Assembly: GCF_029227915.1 (NCBI RefSeq)
Contig: NC_079883.1
Location: 27,406,001-27,466,000 of the forward strand
Direction: 5' to 3'
DNA: 60,000 bases
DNA from: Hydractinia symbiolongicarpus
Lineage: Eukaryota; Cnidaria; Hydrozoa; Anthoathecata; Hydractiniidae
The notes beneath the pieces are model-generated. The model ran no database searches. It was not told where the DNA came from and saw only the letters and a program-made list of their open reading frames with translations. The position numbers were made by a program, and so were the translations under genes. How positions within the stretch are numbered: the first letter of the stretch is position 1; each line of letters begins with the position of its first letter. Shown here piece after piece: positions 21,272-34,500 of this stretch.

Positions 21272-21351
21272 ACAACATCGTCCTCCAGATTCGTTAGGCT
21301 TTTTTGAAAGGCAAATATAAAATGCCTAACAAGGCCTGAGGACGAGGTTGG
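21272..21351. mobile_element. Foldback MITE, copy b
   Basis: Left CGTCCTCCAGATTCGTTAGGC pairs with GCCTAACAAGGCCTGAGGAC on the right, around a short A/T-rich centre. Same terminal family as its neighbours. Confidence 0.65.
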
Positions 21352-21637
21352 CGTATTCAGTGTGAATTAAGCCTTGCTTTGTTAAATGGCATTCAAAGTG
21401 TTTACAATAAGCATAGTGTGTTTTTTTTACAAATAATGGACTGACAAGGCAACCTCGTCCCCAGCGCAAGATGTCCTGAGAGCAAGGTTATGGCAAGGGG
21501 ATAGCGTAGCTACGTTTCGTTAATTAATAGCTTATAACGGGTGAGACTTATAAAACGGCATACTAGTTCGTATTACTTTGTTTAATTTAATTCATAAGAC
21601 CTAAAATGGTTAGGTTACCTAACCTGCTAAACCTTCA

Positions 21638-21735
21638 ATCCAACCTCGTTTCCAGGGTATTTTTTATTATATTGATGAATTTGATAGCAGCGTTATAACG
21701 GCTCAGGGCCACAAGACCCTGGAGACGAGGTTGCG
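21638..21735. mobile_element. Foldback MITE, copy c
   Basis: Left AACCTCGTTTCCAGGGTATT against right AAGACCCTGGAGACGAGGTT, enclosing about 55 bp. Confidence 0.65.
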
Positions 21736-21763
21736 TCCTATCCTGTTTGAAAATATTTTAATT

Positions 21764-22551
21764 TGAAGATGTCGTCCCCAGGGCTCTTTTTTACACCCGT
21801 TTCCTAATAACATAGGTGAGAAGAACCATGGGGTGGAGTCTCAATATGTATTTTAGACTGGATCTTTCTTTATCTGACATCCTCCCATCGTCTCCAGGTT
21901 GCCTGGTGTCAAAGTCGCGCTTACTTAACGGCGTATGAGCAAATCGAGACTCGTCCCCATAGCTCTTTGAGATTAAAATCTTTATCGCGATTGCTATACA
22001 ACTTGACATCGTGAAAGTGCAAATTCATTGCAAATGGCTGATTTCAATAAGTAGGGGCTGAAACGAAAAAAAACAAAAGCAACGCAGAAGGAGAAAAGGC
22101 TGGATAAATAAAAAGAAGGTCACATTAACAGCTATAGTTTCATCATCGATAACACTGAAGATGTCGTCCCCAGGGCTCTTTTTTACACCCGTTTCCTAAT
22201 AACATAGGTGAGAAGAACCATGGGGTGGAGTCTCAATATGTATTTTAGACTGGATCTTTCTTTATCTGACATCCTCCCATCGTCTCCAGGTTGCCTGGTG
22301 TCAAAGTCGCGCTTACTTAACGGCGTATGAGCAAATCGAGACTCGTCCCCATAGCTCTTTGAGATTAAAATCTTTATCGCGATTGCTATACAACTTGACA
22401 TCGTGAAAGTGCAAATTCATTGCAAATGGCTGATTTCAATAAGTAGGGGCTGAAACGAAAAAAAACAAAAGCAACGCAGAAGGAGAAAAGGCTGGATAAA
22501 TAAAAAGAAGGTCACATTAACAGCTATAGTTTCATCATCGATAACACTGAA
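21764..22551. repeat. 392-bp perfect tandem duplication
   Basis: Copies at about 21764-22155 and 22156-22547, with matching sequence running to 22551. I found no difference between them by eye, and the frames they contain are identical. The unit includes MITE-like GTCCCCAGGG motifs. Either a very recent duplication or an assembly artefact. Confidence 0.93.
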
Positions 22552-22562
22552 ATAAATTAAAG

Positions 22563-22676
22563 ACAAACTCGATCCTAAGGCATGTAGCGTTTCTTTAATA
22601 CGAGGATGATGATGAACGTGTTTCATCCTCATATCACATCAAAAACGCTACAGGCCCTGGGATCGAGGTTGAATTA
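22563..22676. mobile_element. Foldback MITE, copy d (nested hairpins)
   Basis: About 29-bp arms: CAAACTCGATCCTAAGGC then TGTAGCGTTT at the left, mirrored by AAACGCTACAGGCCCTGGGA then TCGAGGTTG at the right. A second dyad (acgaggatga / tcatcctcat) lies inside, so almost the whole element can fold on itself. Confidence 0.75.
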
Positions 22677-23014
22677 AAGTGCCTCCTGCATGCTCTTGAA
22701 TAAAGGTGAAATAACAAAATTAAAAAGTACTTTTTAAAGACAACTGTAGGGTATCAGATCTCGGGTTTTAGTTCTCAAGTCCCAAGGTTTCACCACAGGG
22801 TCTCGGGTTTCGGTTTGCTCATATGCCCTTGACGGCAAGCAAGTTTTCTTCGCCGCCGGCGTCGATGTTAAAAAGGCAAGAACCCCTGGGACGAGAAGGG
22901 GAATGTCTGCCTAGGAAATAGTGACTGCAATCGTGTGAGAGACAGCAGAAAAGAGAAAGTGGGAAATGCACAAACGATCAAATTTGTGTTTATCTAGCTA
23001 AAGTATTTTTCACT

Positions 23015-24856
23015 CAAAGAATGGAAAAATAAACGTAATAAAATAATGAAGATGATCAAGAAAGAAGTGAAAGCTCAAAATGAAAAGAAAATAGATTAGA
23101 TAGCAAACAGTATTCAAAACGATAATTAATCAACAGCAATGTTCAAAGCAATAAAATATCTACGAAATCCTCACAAGAAAAATAAAAACACCATCATCCA
23201 CAATGCTGAAAATCAGAAAGTAATTAACAAAAATGATCAATATAACATAGTAAAAGAACACTTTACACAACACTTTTGGAATGACCAACATGAAATGGTA
23301 AATCAATTTGAAGGACCACCTAGACCTCTTAATAAGCCAATAAGTAAAGAAGAAGTAGAAAAGGCATTAAATAGGATGAAAAATAATAAGCCACCTGGAG
23401 AAGACCATATACCTGCAGAATTGGTAAAACACAGCTCTGAAGCAGTAAAACAAAAAATTAGCGAATATCAATATAGGAAAATCAAATCTGATACCAATAC
23501 AGAAACAAGGTAAAGAAAAAGGCCCAGTGAAAAATTTAAGACCGATAAACTTGTTGAATACCATCCCTTACAACCCTCAACAGAATCCAGCCCAAAGTTG
23601 ATCAATACCTTTCACAATCACAGTCACTATTATGTCTCAACATGAGACATAATATGGACCCACAGATTTCTAACAGCAAAAGCACAGCTCTACTAATATC
23701 TTGAAATACATATAATTGCAATAGACATGTCCTCAGCCTTTGGTACCATCAACAGAAATAAACTAATGAAAGAATTGAAAACCTTTCTTGATGAAGATTA
23801 ATGTAGAATGAGCCGACTAATACTCAGTAATACAAGCATCAATGTACTGTTTGCAGATAGTCATCCAGAAGACACCAGCACAAACGTAGGATCACCACAA
23901 GGAGATGCAATTAGTGGAACATTTTTTAATATAGCGTAAAAAAGCCTTAGAACATTACAAGGGAATCTAAACATAAGAAGACCAACGATAGAACATTCAT
24001 ACACAAAGATTACAAGCCTAACAAGAGAATTAATATATGCAGATGACACTGATTTCCCAACAGAAGATAAAGCAGAAAAGGATTACCTCAAAAGCATTGT
24101 TAAAGACACTTGCAAAGCATAATCTAAAAGTAAATGAAGATAAAACGGAGTAAACTGAGATAAAGAGAAATAAAGATAAAATTGATGAAACCTGGAGAAC
24201 AGTGAAGAAACTGGGAAGTCTACTTGCATGCTATGAAGACATAAGTGAAGAATACAACTGTCATATGCAGCATTCAATTCAATAAAACAAGTATGATTAA
24301 AACAGAACATACACTAGGAGAAGAAATTAACAATCTATAAATCAACAGTAAAACCAGTATTAACCTACAATTTCGGAACATGGGGACTGACAAAGAAAGA
24401 CCAAAATGAAATTGATGTAGTACATAGAAGACAACTTAGAAATATTATAAAAGATAAAAAGATCAAGAATCAAAAATTATACGTAAAATGCAAGGAGGAA
24501 CCCATAAGTAAAACTAGGAAACATGCCAAATGGAGATTACTTGGACATATCCTTAGACTACCAGAGACTACACTTGCACACCAATCTATGAAATACTACT
24601 TCGAAATTCCCAAAGATGCAAAGAAATTTTCAGAAAACAAACAAATTACTTTACCAACTTCTATAGACCAAAAATCAAAACAACTCTCAAAAATAACTCC
24701 CTGTTAAGCAATTTACAACAACTGATGACCTTCGCACACTAAACAGATTGCACAAGATAGAAAACGATGGAGTGATTTATCTAAAGTCATTTGCCTCGCC
24801 TAAGATAAATAAAACACTGTTTCTACAAATCGAAAAGGCATAGAAGAAGAAGAAAG
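23015..24856 (+). pseudogene. Dead LINE (non-LTR retrotransposon) reverse transcriptase
   Basis: Several shifted plus-strand frames read as one LINE polyprotein: FKAIKYLRNPHKK, ISKEEVEKALNRMKNNKPPG then DHIPAELVKH (23341-23440), a 'NLRPINLLNT' motif, 'SPQGDAISG' (near 23891), the catalytic YADD (24036-24047), VLTYNFGTWGLTKKD and AKWRLLGHILRLPE near the end. It ends in GAA repeats (about 24842-24854), a LINE-like tail. Many stops and frameshifts; the endonuclease half is absent (5' truncation at about 23015). A different lineage from the 17.7-kb copy: no Cys-rich motif and different joining segments. No function expected. Confidence 0.88.
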
Positions 24857-24859
24857 TAT

Positions 24860-27440
24860 TTTTCAAATCAGGGGAAATTGGCGAAGCTAGCTACCTACTC
24901 ACCTCTCACCTCCCCTTGCCTGCTTTGCACTCACTGTTATCTAGACAGCCATATTTTACATGGCTCCTCTTTCTTCATTTAGGCATAACAGAACCCTCAA
25001 GATCCTTCACCTGTTTTTAGTCATCAAAAATTAGGTTTTGTCTCTGTTAATGGAAAATTGGTCATTAGGGGTAAAGGCAATTAAAGCATCAGCTTGCCAT
25101 TGAAATAAAAAAACAGACTAAATTTATTACAATTTAATTGTAGCTGGACAAAAGAAGAGAAACAAAATTAACCTATAAATACTAACAGATGTAATAGCAG
25201 AATAAGGTTTACAACACTTTTGCATATAACAAAACAGTCTGCATAAAAAACATAATTTCTTGAGCGGAACTTCATTCTAAAGTACAAAGTGGAAATAAAG
25301 CATGCCCTTAACATGGATATAGCTAGCTAACAGCCAATTTGCTGAAGAGGGTGTCGATAAGCCGCAAACGCCCGCATATGTAAGGGCGAGTTCGGACGAC
25401 TTTTCGAATTAAATTGGCAGTTGTTGTCTGAAACCGCCTGCACTTTCACGAACTCGCCCAGAACATTCCCAAAATGTAGTTCCTTGTGTAACATACCAAG
25501 CGGACAATAGTTGGAAGAAGGAGCTTGAAGATAAAGGAGTTAATAAAGTTTATATATAAGTTATTTATCAAGTAAATCTTTATAAACTATCAAAAACAGT
25601 TCTTTTAAGAACTTCGCTACCACATAGTAAGTATATTTCAATTTTTATAGTTTTTTGAATCATTAGTGTCTGTTTTTCGTTTCTTTTTCAGGCATTGTTC
25701 GGGTCTATGCTGGTTTATTCGGGCAAATACCTGATTTGTTTCAACTTTTTACAGCGTATGTGGCTTATCGGCACACTCGTATTTGCTGTTATCAGTAAAA
25801 ATAAAACCCGATTTTTGATGGCCCCTAAGCAATAAAAAAAATTTATTTAAACTTAATGACCAAGCATAAATAGTAAATTTCTATACTTTATTTTTTTATT
25901 GAAATATGCCAACAACGCTAGTTTTGCTGCCCTTTGATAGTCATACAAGTGAAATCTTATTTCTAAAAAGGTAACTTTGTTCAGATTATATTAAATGTGT
26001 TTTAATCATGCTTTTTTTACCATAAGTATAGAATAGTAACAAAAAATTAAATTTACATTATTTTTAAGTCTTTTTAGACTTTGAAGACTCATACTAAGTT
26101 GCTCAGCATATCTTATGTTACAGCTAAAATCCAGATTTTGGGCTTCAATGTTTTTTTAGTAAAGAAGACGTTCTATTCTTTTGAAAGGCTGTTTTACAGG
26201 TTGCTTGTTAAATTATCCCATATTGTTAAAAAACAGATCTCCATGAACATTTGAAATGAATTTTTTCATAAGCATTTACTTTTTGCCTGGTCTATTTATG
26301 CTTTCATGTTATGACTCGCATACAACAGTTCTAGGCAATTAACTCCATGTGTCAACAAAATATGTTTGAAGTTTCTTTATGTAGACAAAAGGCCATTATA
26401 AGCAACATTACAAAACTTGCATGAATATGAAGGTTATTCATTCAATTCAATTTATTTGCCATAGGAAAAGTGGGTAAATACAATATAACAAGTTACATTT
26501 ATAATTCGATGGCTGAAAACCAACACAATAGCGAGGCTAATAATAACATGAAGGCCACATGGCAAGACTTAAAAGGGCAGTGTACAGTAAAGGCTAACTG
26601 TCACGAAACACAAAAATATGATTAAGAGGGAGAGTATTATTTTTCTGATACAAACCAAAGGGCAAAAATAATGAGAAAAAAAAAAGCAGTATAAAAAAAG
26701 TATAAGCAGTACTTATAGCAGGTGAAAATTCCTGAATGTGAAATAATTATAGGTACTGCTCCTTGAGACTCATGTGAAAAGACTAACTTTATTGTGTAAT
26801 AGCAGGGCTTAAAATCTGACTTGGGCAAGTCTTTCTTGACTAATCATATCAGGTGTGGGCTAGTCCATAGAGACCTAAATTTTTGCATAGTTGAATGTTA
26901 GACACTTGAAGTAACTTCATGCATGTAAGCATGTTATTTACCTACTGTATATTAAAGAATTATGTCTGGGATTAAAATTTAATTATGTTTTTTCATAAAA
27001 ATATTATTGTACTTAAACTCACTTTACATGCTTTTCAATGCAAAAAAAACTATTGCTTTTACAAAAATGGTTTTTAATAAAAACACTCCCAGTCTTATCA
27101 ATAAGAATAAGGTTCACGGCATGAAATCACTTACAGCATTTTAACATTTTGAAATACAACCCTTTTTATTATTAAGATTTGATCTACAAATTTTGATCTA
27201 CAAATCCACACTTTGAATCCACAGGGTTGAAGCAAGGTTTGCCACACAAAGGCCTTGTTTTGGTTTTCCAGCTGTGTGATACTGTATAGAACTGCTTTAG
27301 CTAATTTGACTTCAACACTAAAGGCTGTTACTAACATTGTGATAGATAAAATTATTGTAAACCATTTAGCAGTAAGTGAAAAACAGCAATGCTGATGTTT
27401 TGTTGGACATGCATTTTCAAGTATATATATTTTAAAATTT
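24860..27440. other. Intergenic, upstream of mind bomb
   Basis: No gene recognised. A 10-bp inverted pair gggcgagttc / gaactcgccc spans about 25384-25460. About 26437-26620 (starting ttcaattcaatttatttgcc) resembles the 3' tails of dispersed retroelements common in invertebrates, which I recognise only loosely. The mind bomb promoter should lie near the right end. Confidence 0.35.
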
Positions 27441-27446
27441 TCCTAG

Positions 27447-27487
27447 AACATACATCCTGCAATATATTATACTGTACATAATGCACA
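27447..27487 (+). promoter_or_regulatory. Mind bomb 5' leader with an overlapping upstream ATG
   Basis: An acceptor-like ttttcctag ends at 27446, giving a possible 41-base leader. An ATG at 27481 lies in another frame, seven bases before the main start, and runs 14 codons to TAA, overlapping the main frame. Both ATGs have A at -3; only the main one also has G at +4. Confidence 0.4.
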
Positions 27488-28568
27488 ATGGATTTAAAAG
27501 GTGCATGCATCATTGGAGGGCGTAATCATAAGGGTGGCATTGATGGCTTGGGTATTGTTGCTGATAATACTGAAAAAAATGTTGAAGTTGTTTGGAACAA
27601 TGGGAATGAGGATATTTGCCCTGGCAATGATCTGCTTGTATATGATCTTGGTCCCACTGGTATGTAGAATTTTTTTATTTTTTCATTTAGTGCTTTATGC
27701 AGACACAAACATACACGTGTCTGATACCATTTAATTTCTTTCAGGAATAACACATCCAGGAATAAAATGTGATGAATGTGCATCAGCACCTGTTGTTGGT
27801 ATAAGATGGAATTGTGCAACTTGTAATGATTATGATTTATGTAACACATGTTACCATGGAAACATGCATGATTTAGATCATGCTTTTTATCGAATTTCTT
27901 TGCCAAATACTCCGTAAGTAGTTATTATTACAGTTTTGTTTGTTGTTATATCATTCTGTGTAACCCTGTTCCTTGATGTTTGTCCCACAAGTAATTGCAA
28001 AAATTAATTGAAGACTGGTATAGATCATATTTCATAAAATTCTATGTTGTGTGGTGCAACTTCTGTGACAATACTTTCTGATAAATGTAAAAATTACAAG
28101 TGGTCTAAAATGCCAGAAAAAGGACGCATATAGTTTGTATAAACTTTCCTGATCAGATAACTCACACTAATTAATTTACATGTTTGATTCAGTATTGATG
28201 GTGATAAATTTTCCCTTGTTGGCATACAAATATAGAAAAATAAAAAATTTAAGTCCGCTTATATAAAGAAATAAACCTCAGGCTGAAGTTCTTATAAAAA
28301 GTATTGTAGTTAACTAGGCTAATTAAGAAGAAAAAAGGCAAAGTAATCCTGAAAGAAACCTACACATAAAGAAATATATTTTTTCTTCATGCCATGTAAG
28401 TTTATTGGATGTTTGTACCACACATGTAACTTTAAAACCTATTTTCTTTTTATGGCAGTGCTAGGAACGTTGGAAAAAGGAAACTTCAAGAAAGAAGTAA
28501 GATCCATGGATTTTTTCCTGGTGCAAAGGTGAAACGAGGAAGAGATTGGGATTGGGGAAACCAGGATG
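27488..28568 (+). CDS. MIB2: Mind bomb exons 1-3: first MIB/HERC2 domain, ZZ zinc finger, start of second MIB/HERC2
   Basis: Exon 1 (residues 1-57) is a first MIB/HERC2 domain: GACIIGG..., VEVVWNNGNED and LLVYDLGPTG match the fold's strands, but the usual RGPDWxWGDQDGG loop reads GGRNHKGGIDG. Exon 2 (58-113) is a complete ZZ finger: C66, C69, C81, C84, C90, C93, H99, H103, with the typical IRWNC and YDLCNTCY. Exon 3 opens the second MIB/HERC2 with a canonical GAKVKRGRDWDWGNQDGG. In the family this module binds the Notch ligand tail. The ATG at 27488 has A at -3 and G at +4; no exon further upstream was found. Confidence 0.92.
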
Positions 28569-31500
28569 GTATGTAATGCTTCCTTTGTTCTCTTTGCAAA
28601 TAAAAGAGATTTCAATTTTACATTTTAGGCTTTTTACTTTTCATTTAAATATAGCATTAGGAATTATCAATAAAAAAAGCACCAGTGTGATATAGAAATA
28701 TAGAAATTATAAAACAAAATTAAAAAATAAAAAAAATCCTTTTACTTGTACACTGTACAGAGGGCATTGTTTTGGCATGAGAAACAAATGTAGTACAAGT
28801 TCCAGCAAATTTACACAGCCCGAAAATTTCAATCAGCGCATGAAAGTGTAGCCATTACTTAAACTTTGTGACTACTTTGGAACAAGTAGTCACAAACTTA
28901 ATTCCAGATAGTTAAATAACAGCTAATACAGCTATACAATGCTAACTACGAATCATGAAAAGCATTACTTGAAACAATATTATTATTATCAAGGATTTTT
29001 TCTTTTAACCTGACGATTGTAAGATTGTTACTGTCAAAATCTCGATAATCATATTTTAACACCCCAGGATTAACAATCATTTTAATTTTATTGTGAAGAA
29101 ATTAACTAATGAAATCCTATTCAAAGCCAACTTGTACATCCTAGCTAATGTGCTGACTCCTGTCTCAGATAAAGAATTACATACACTAGGATATCTTCAA
29201 CACGACCCCTCAGTAGTTGGTAAACGTCTTTACTGATACAGAGGGGAATGCAGATCAATCAAAAAAATTTAAAAATACTAATTTAGTATTTTCAAAAATA
29301 TTAAATATTAAATTCATATTTTTAAAATACGAAGTTAACTGTGAATCTAAAAATAATTTTGAACGTTATGTTTTTATTCAAACTACAGTGATTTTTTTAA
29401 GCTTTTTAATATACTTTAATATACTTTGATGTTAAAACGCAATGCATATGTTTAATGTTTACAGGAAGGTGTTGTAGTTTCTTGGAGCAAAGCTTAATGA
29501 CTTCTGTGTTTTTACCACTAGTTTACAACCAAATACAGCGATTTCTATGTTTTTACCTTTATAAGGGTCGTTTTTTGGCAATTTTAGAACAAAATATGGC
29601 AATTTTAAGCTTTGAAAGGGCGTAAGAAGAAGCACCATAAATGTAAATGTGAAAAAAGACAGACAAAGTCCTATTAAACCTTTTTTTAGAGCTGTCAGTC
29701 GTTTCCATATAATTTAAATACTGTATTTTCCGGTATATAACCCGCACATCGTATAACCCGCAGGTCAGCTTTTTTAGGGAGTTATAAACTAGATACTATC
29801 AGATAACCCGCACCTTCGTATAACCCGCATAAAATTTCAATCAATGTGTTTTACTTACCAGCACCTTTGCATAAGCCGCATCGTTTTAAGAAAAAAATTT
29901 AGCGTATTTTTACTTACCCTAATCACTTTATAAACATGTGTGTGTGTTCTGTTTTTTTTCATGCTGGAGACAAGTGGGGGACGTTTAAACTCGTGAACCC
30001 CAAACACAAGAACCGAGTGTCTGAACTAGCGACTCTCTCAGTCTTAAATTCCTTGTCTTCGATTGCCGAAATAATAATGAATTAAAATTAATTTGACAAG
30101 TCCATCTTCTGCTAATGCTGACAGTGCTAAATCAGACATTGCTGTTTTCTTTTTATTTGTAGACATTAGTTTCAGCCAATAATAACTCTTGCTCCCTGCA
30201 ATTAAACAAACAAAACAAAAACATTCTATCAGGTTATAAACCTAAAGTAAAATCTCTGTTTTTTTATGTATTTTAAGTTTTTTTGGCATAAAAATAAAAA
30301 ACATACAACTGTTACAGACAATCCGTGATAATTATTATCACGGATTGTCTGTAACAGTGATGTACGGAACTTTCTTTTCTAATGTTTATAGAATTTTGTT
30401 ATCTATTAATTGTCTTGGTTACTCAGTAAAAACACACTTATTAATCGAGAATATTGTATTATGGCACATTTTTGGTATACTACATCATACGCATGGAACG
30501 CAATTTGTAAATTTGGGGAATGGATTGGGATGCCGGGTAAGAAAATAATTAAATAACGCATGCTGCTAGTAATCATAACAAGGTAATCACACCAAAATGC
30601 TTGCCCAAGGCAAAGAGGGTAATTTCCTAAGAGTATGCACGTTTTGGTTGCCCCTCACAAGTTTATGCCCCCATGGATCATAATATTGTGAACGGTTTCC
30701 AAGGCATGACCCAGATCTCTTCATGCATGAATTACATACTCATATCCTCTATTCACGAGGTACATTTCACAACTAATTATACATTTACCTATAACTTGTA
30801 ATTAATGATTAATTATTTAGTGTATTAATTATATACTTATTTAATAATTTATTCTCATGCATGAAGGATATTGTTTCTCTTCCACTTCAATCATGAAGGT
30901 ACACTGCACTTCACTATAAACCGATAATCACATATGGTGTCTTCTGCACCCAATAAACATGTGTTATCAATAATCATGAGCTAAAGGTGGAATGCACAAG
31001 CTGGTCCAGTATTGGCCCAGCGTGTGTTACCACATAATAATAAAACCAGGATTCAAAGGGTGTGCCTCACCATAATGATAATAAGTGATAATAATATCAA
31101 GTAATAATAAGTTACACAAGCCTCACACAGGCATCCGTCCAAATGTTATATGGCTGACGTAGGAAGCCCGACATCCCCATCAGTAAAAGCGCAAGTGGAA
31201 ATTGGATGAACCGTTGCTCCCACCGCTGGACAAAAACCTTCACAACTCTCGTAGCCAAATGGTTGTATAAGGAAACCGTGCGGCTAGAGCAACAGTGCAG
31301 CCACAGTGATCAGTGATCACATGACCACCCATCGACGACTGGGTGATGTGAGCCAATCCAAAAGCTTGATCGTATGCTGGCAGTGCTGGACCAGTGCGTG
31401 AAAAGAAGTGCCAGTGGTCAGAGGCAAGCTTATTCGGCAAGTGTCATCCGGTTTGGCAGCACATAAAAGAAAATAAACATAGTTAGTTCAAGTAAAATTG

Positions 31501-34500
31501 GAGACATTGCCACAGATGATAATGGGTGAGGGGGTGGGAGCTTCAAATCTGAGGAGCTTTAATCTCCAACAACCTCAGTTCTTTATGGCTAAAATTGGAC
31601 TGATCCATGTGTTATGTATTTATTGACTTGTATTATTAAGCGAGGCAAAACAGATGCATGTTGACCTGGGGCAACTGAGACAATGCTCTAAGCAGATATA
31701 ATCCAACATGGCTACCTATTAACTGAATTAGAAGTGCCTTATTCTTAACCTTATTTGAGGTACAGTACTAGGTCAGAGCCAGAGTGGTATCTATCATTAT
31801 ACAGGACAGCTAGAAGGTATACTGAAGTCACCACAATTAACATGAGCTAAATATTCATTTAGCTCCATTTTATATCTCAACAATCACAGTGTGCATGATA
31901 TAATGAATGGCGGCAATAAGGAGGAGATATTTTTAGTGGAAACCTGTTGCTTGAATGTAGCGAAGATAAAAAGAAAATTATTATCTATACTTTAATTTTA
32001 ACATTTTTCAATATTTTTAAAGGAATTAATAATAAGTCCTGGGCACTAGGTTGTGAAATACCTGTCAATTAAACCTAAAACTGATACCTGCTATCTATAT
32101 ACGTCTGTCCGTCCGTCCGTCTGTCTGTCATGCAAAATGGTAGCTTAGCTGCGCAGGGAGCGAGATGCACGCAATGCGGTATAAAAAAGTCAAATGTACG
32201 CATGGATTTTTCCATGGGCTAACAACTATATTGCTCTATTACCAGAAGCAAATCATTTCAATGTGCTCAATGTGATTGCAAAGATATAAATAGATTAGAA
32301 TTACATTCAACACAAAAGAAAAATGATCTCCAAAATTGTGTTTCAGAGAGAGCTGGTAATATTAGCACTGGCAAGCAACAGAAAGTTAAAGCAATTTCAC
32401 TGTGTCAAAAAAATAAAATCATGTAGTTGAAGTAAGATTACGTAGATATAGGATCCACGTGCAGTTTTATTAATGTACACATTTTATCCGGTTGGTACTA
32501 TTTTCTTCATTGAATGTACAGTACAGTCTGAATGTAATCTACCGCGGACGCGAAACTTGCATGAATAGTTACATAGAACAATAACATTGCGATAGCTTTT
32601 GTTTTTTTAAGAAAATAATTGCCTCGCTGATAAACAATGACCACACACGATCGATTGTTTAATCACAATAGGTTGCAAGATCAATTTGAGCAATCTATTT
32701 TGTGCGAACTATTTTGAAAATTTTAATTGCGGTAATTAAATATAAAAGTTTAGATCGCATTTTAAAAGTTTATAAACGAAAAGCGGCGATAGAAAAGATT
32801 TTTAGATCGCATTTTAAAAGTTTAAAAACGAAAAGTGGGGATAAAAATGTCTTTTTAAATCGCATTTTAAAAGTTTATAAACAAAAAGAGGCAATAGAAA
32901 AGATTTTTTAGATAGCATTTTAAAAGTTTAAAAACGAAAAGCGGCGATAGAAATGTTTTTTAAGATCACATTTTAAAAGTTTAAGAACGAAAAACGGTGA
33001 TAAAAATGTTTTTTAAGATGGCATTTTAAAAGTTTTAGAACGAAAAGCGGTGATAGAAATATTTTTTAAGATAACATTTTAAAAGTTTAAAAACGAGAAG
33101 CTGCGATAGAAATGTTTTTTTAAATCGCATTTTAGTTTAAAAACGAGAAGCGGCGATAGGAATGTTTTTTTAAATCGCATTTTAAAAGTTTAAAAACTAA
33201 AAGCGGCAATAGAAATGTTTTTTAAGATCCCATTTTAAAAGTTAAAAAACAAAAAGCGGCGATAGAAATGCTTTTATTTGTTTCAATAAAAAAGTATGCA
33301 GAAGGATTTATTTTACGCTGTTTGTTAAGATGGAAATGTTTGCAGTTTTACTGGAAGTCAGACAATTTGCAATTTGTTTCTTGCTATCAATCCACTTTAC
33401 ATCTGTTATTTCTCCTCTGTCAATCATTTCTTTAAGTATAGACAAATCTATCCGTAGTCGCTTATCCACAACAGATTTGATAGATTGAACTGCTTCAAAT
33501 AGTTGTCGACTGTCTGTGTAACATATAATGGAATTTAAAACATCACGACCACATACTTCAGTCAGTAAATTTGATAACCAGAATGCTGCTTCTGCAGCTT
33601 TAACTTGAATCAGAGTTTCTGCAGCCATTGTACTCTTTACTACTCTTTGCGGGCGCTTTGACTGCCACATAATGGGTGATAGATTTCCACAGTCGTCTTT
33701 CAGAAATATTATATATCCGCCTTGAGATCCTCCGTTTCTAAGGTTTGCAAAGGATGCATCATTATAGACTTCAAGACTTTTACCAGAACTTTGTTGCCTT
33801 TCAAAAAATCATTTATTGTGGCTTCCTTTACTGATGCTCCTAATTCACAGACTTCAAACATGGTCTGGTGTGTCCACTTAGCCAGCACAGCCGTCCTATT
33901 AAAGCTCTGAATTCCCTGATCTCATTTTCATTCAGTGGATAATTCTTCTTCCCCTTTCTTTCTTTTTCTATTTTAATAGGTTCAATTTCCTCAACATATG
34001 CATTTTGGTTGATTTGAATGGTAAAATCACTGTGCTGGTTCAAGCTTAATCCAAGATAACGAAATACTGTTGAACATTGAGATCCAACAAGAAACACTCT
34101 CCGTAAAGGTTCTATAACATATTCGATGAAATCCTCATTCCCGCCCCAACAAAAATCATCAACATGTGTAGCCATTACTCCTGATAATTGTTGACCATGA
34201 TGCTAGTAAAATATTGCAGGATCACTGAGACATTAAGATTTATGAGCTCTTCTTTTACACGCAAATACCAACAGCGAGAAGCATCCACCAAGCCATAAAT
34301 GCATTTTTTAAGCTTCCACAAAGAATTTCCATTATCAGCTTTCAAGTAAACAGTTCTTTCAATTTCCTTTCCTTGTAAAAATGCAGATTTGATGTCAATA
34401 GATTTGCATCCCCAATTTTTGTAAGCAATGAGGGTGTGTATCAAACGCAAACTTTCCTTTAAGCAAGTTGAGGAGTCTTTTAAAATGTCATTTTCTATCT

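Noticed and set aside
21791-22401. Two identical 72-residue minus-strand frames
   Set aside because: They lie inside the 392-bp tandem duplication of MITE-rich sequence; identity reflects the DNA duplication, with no protein family match.
27526-27906. 126-codon minus-strand frame
   Set aside because: Antisense shadow of mind bomb exons 1 and 2.
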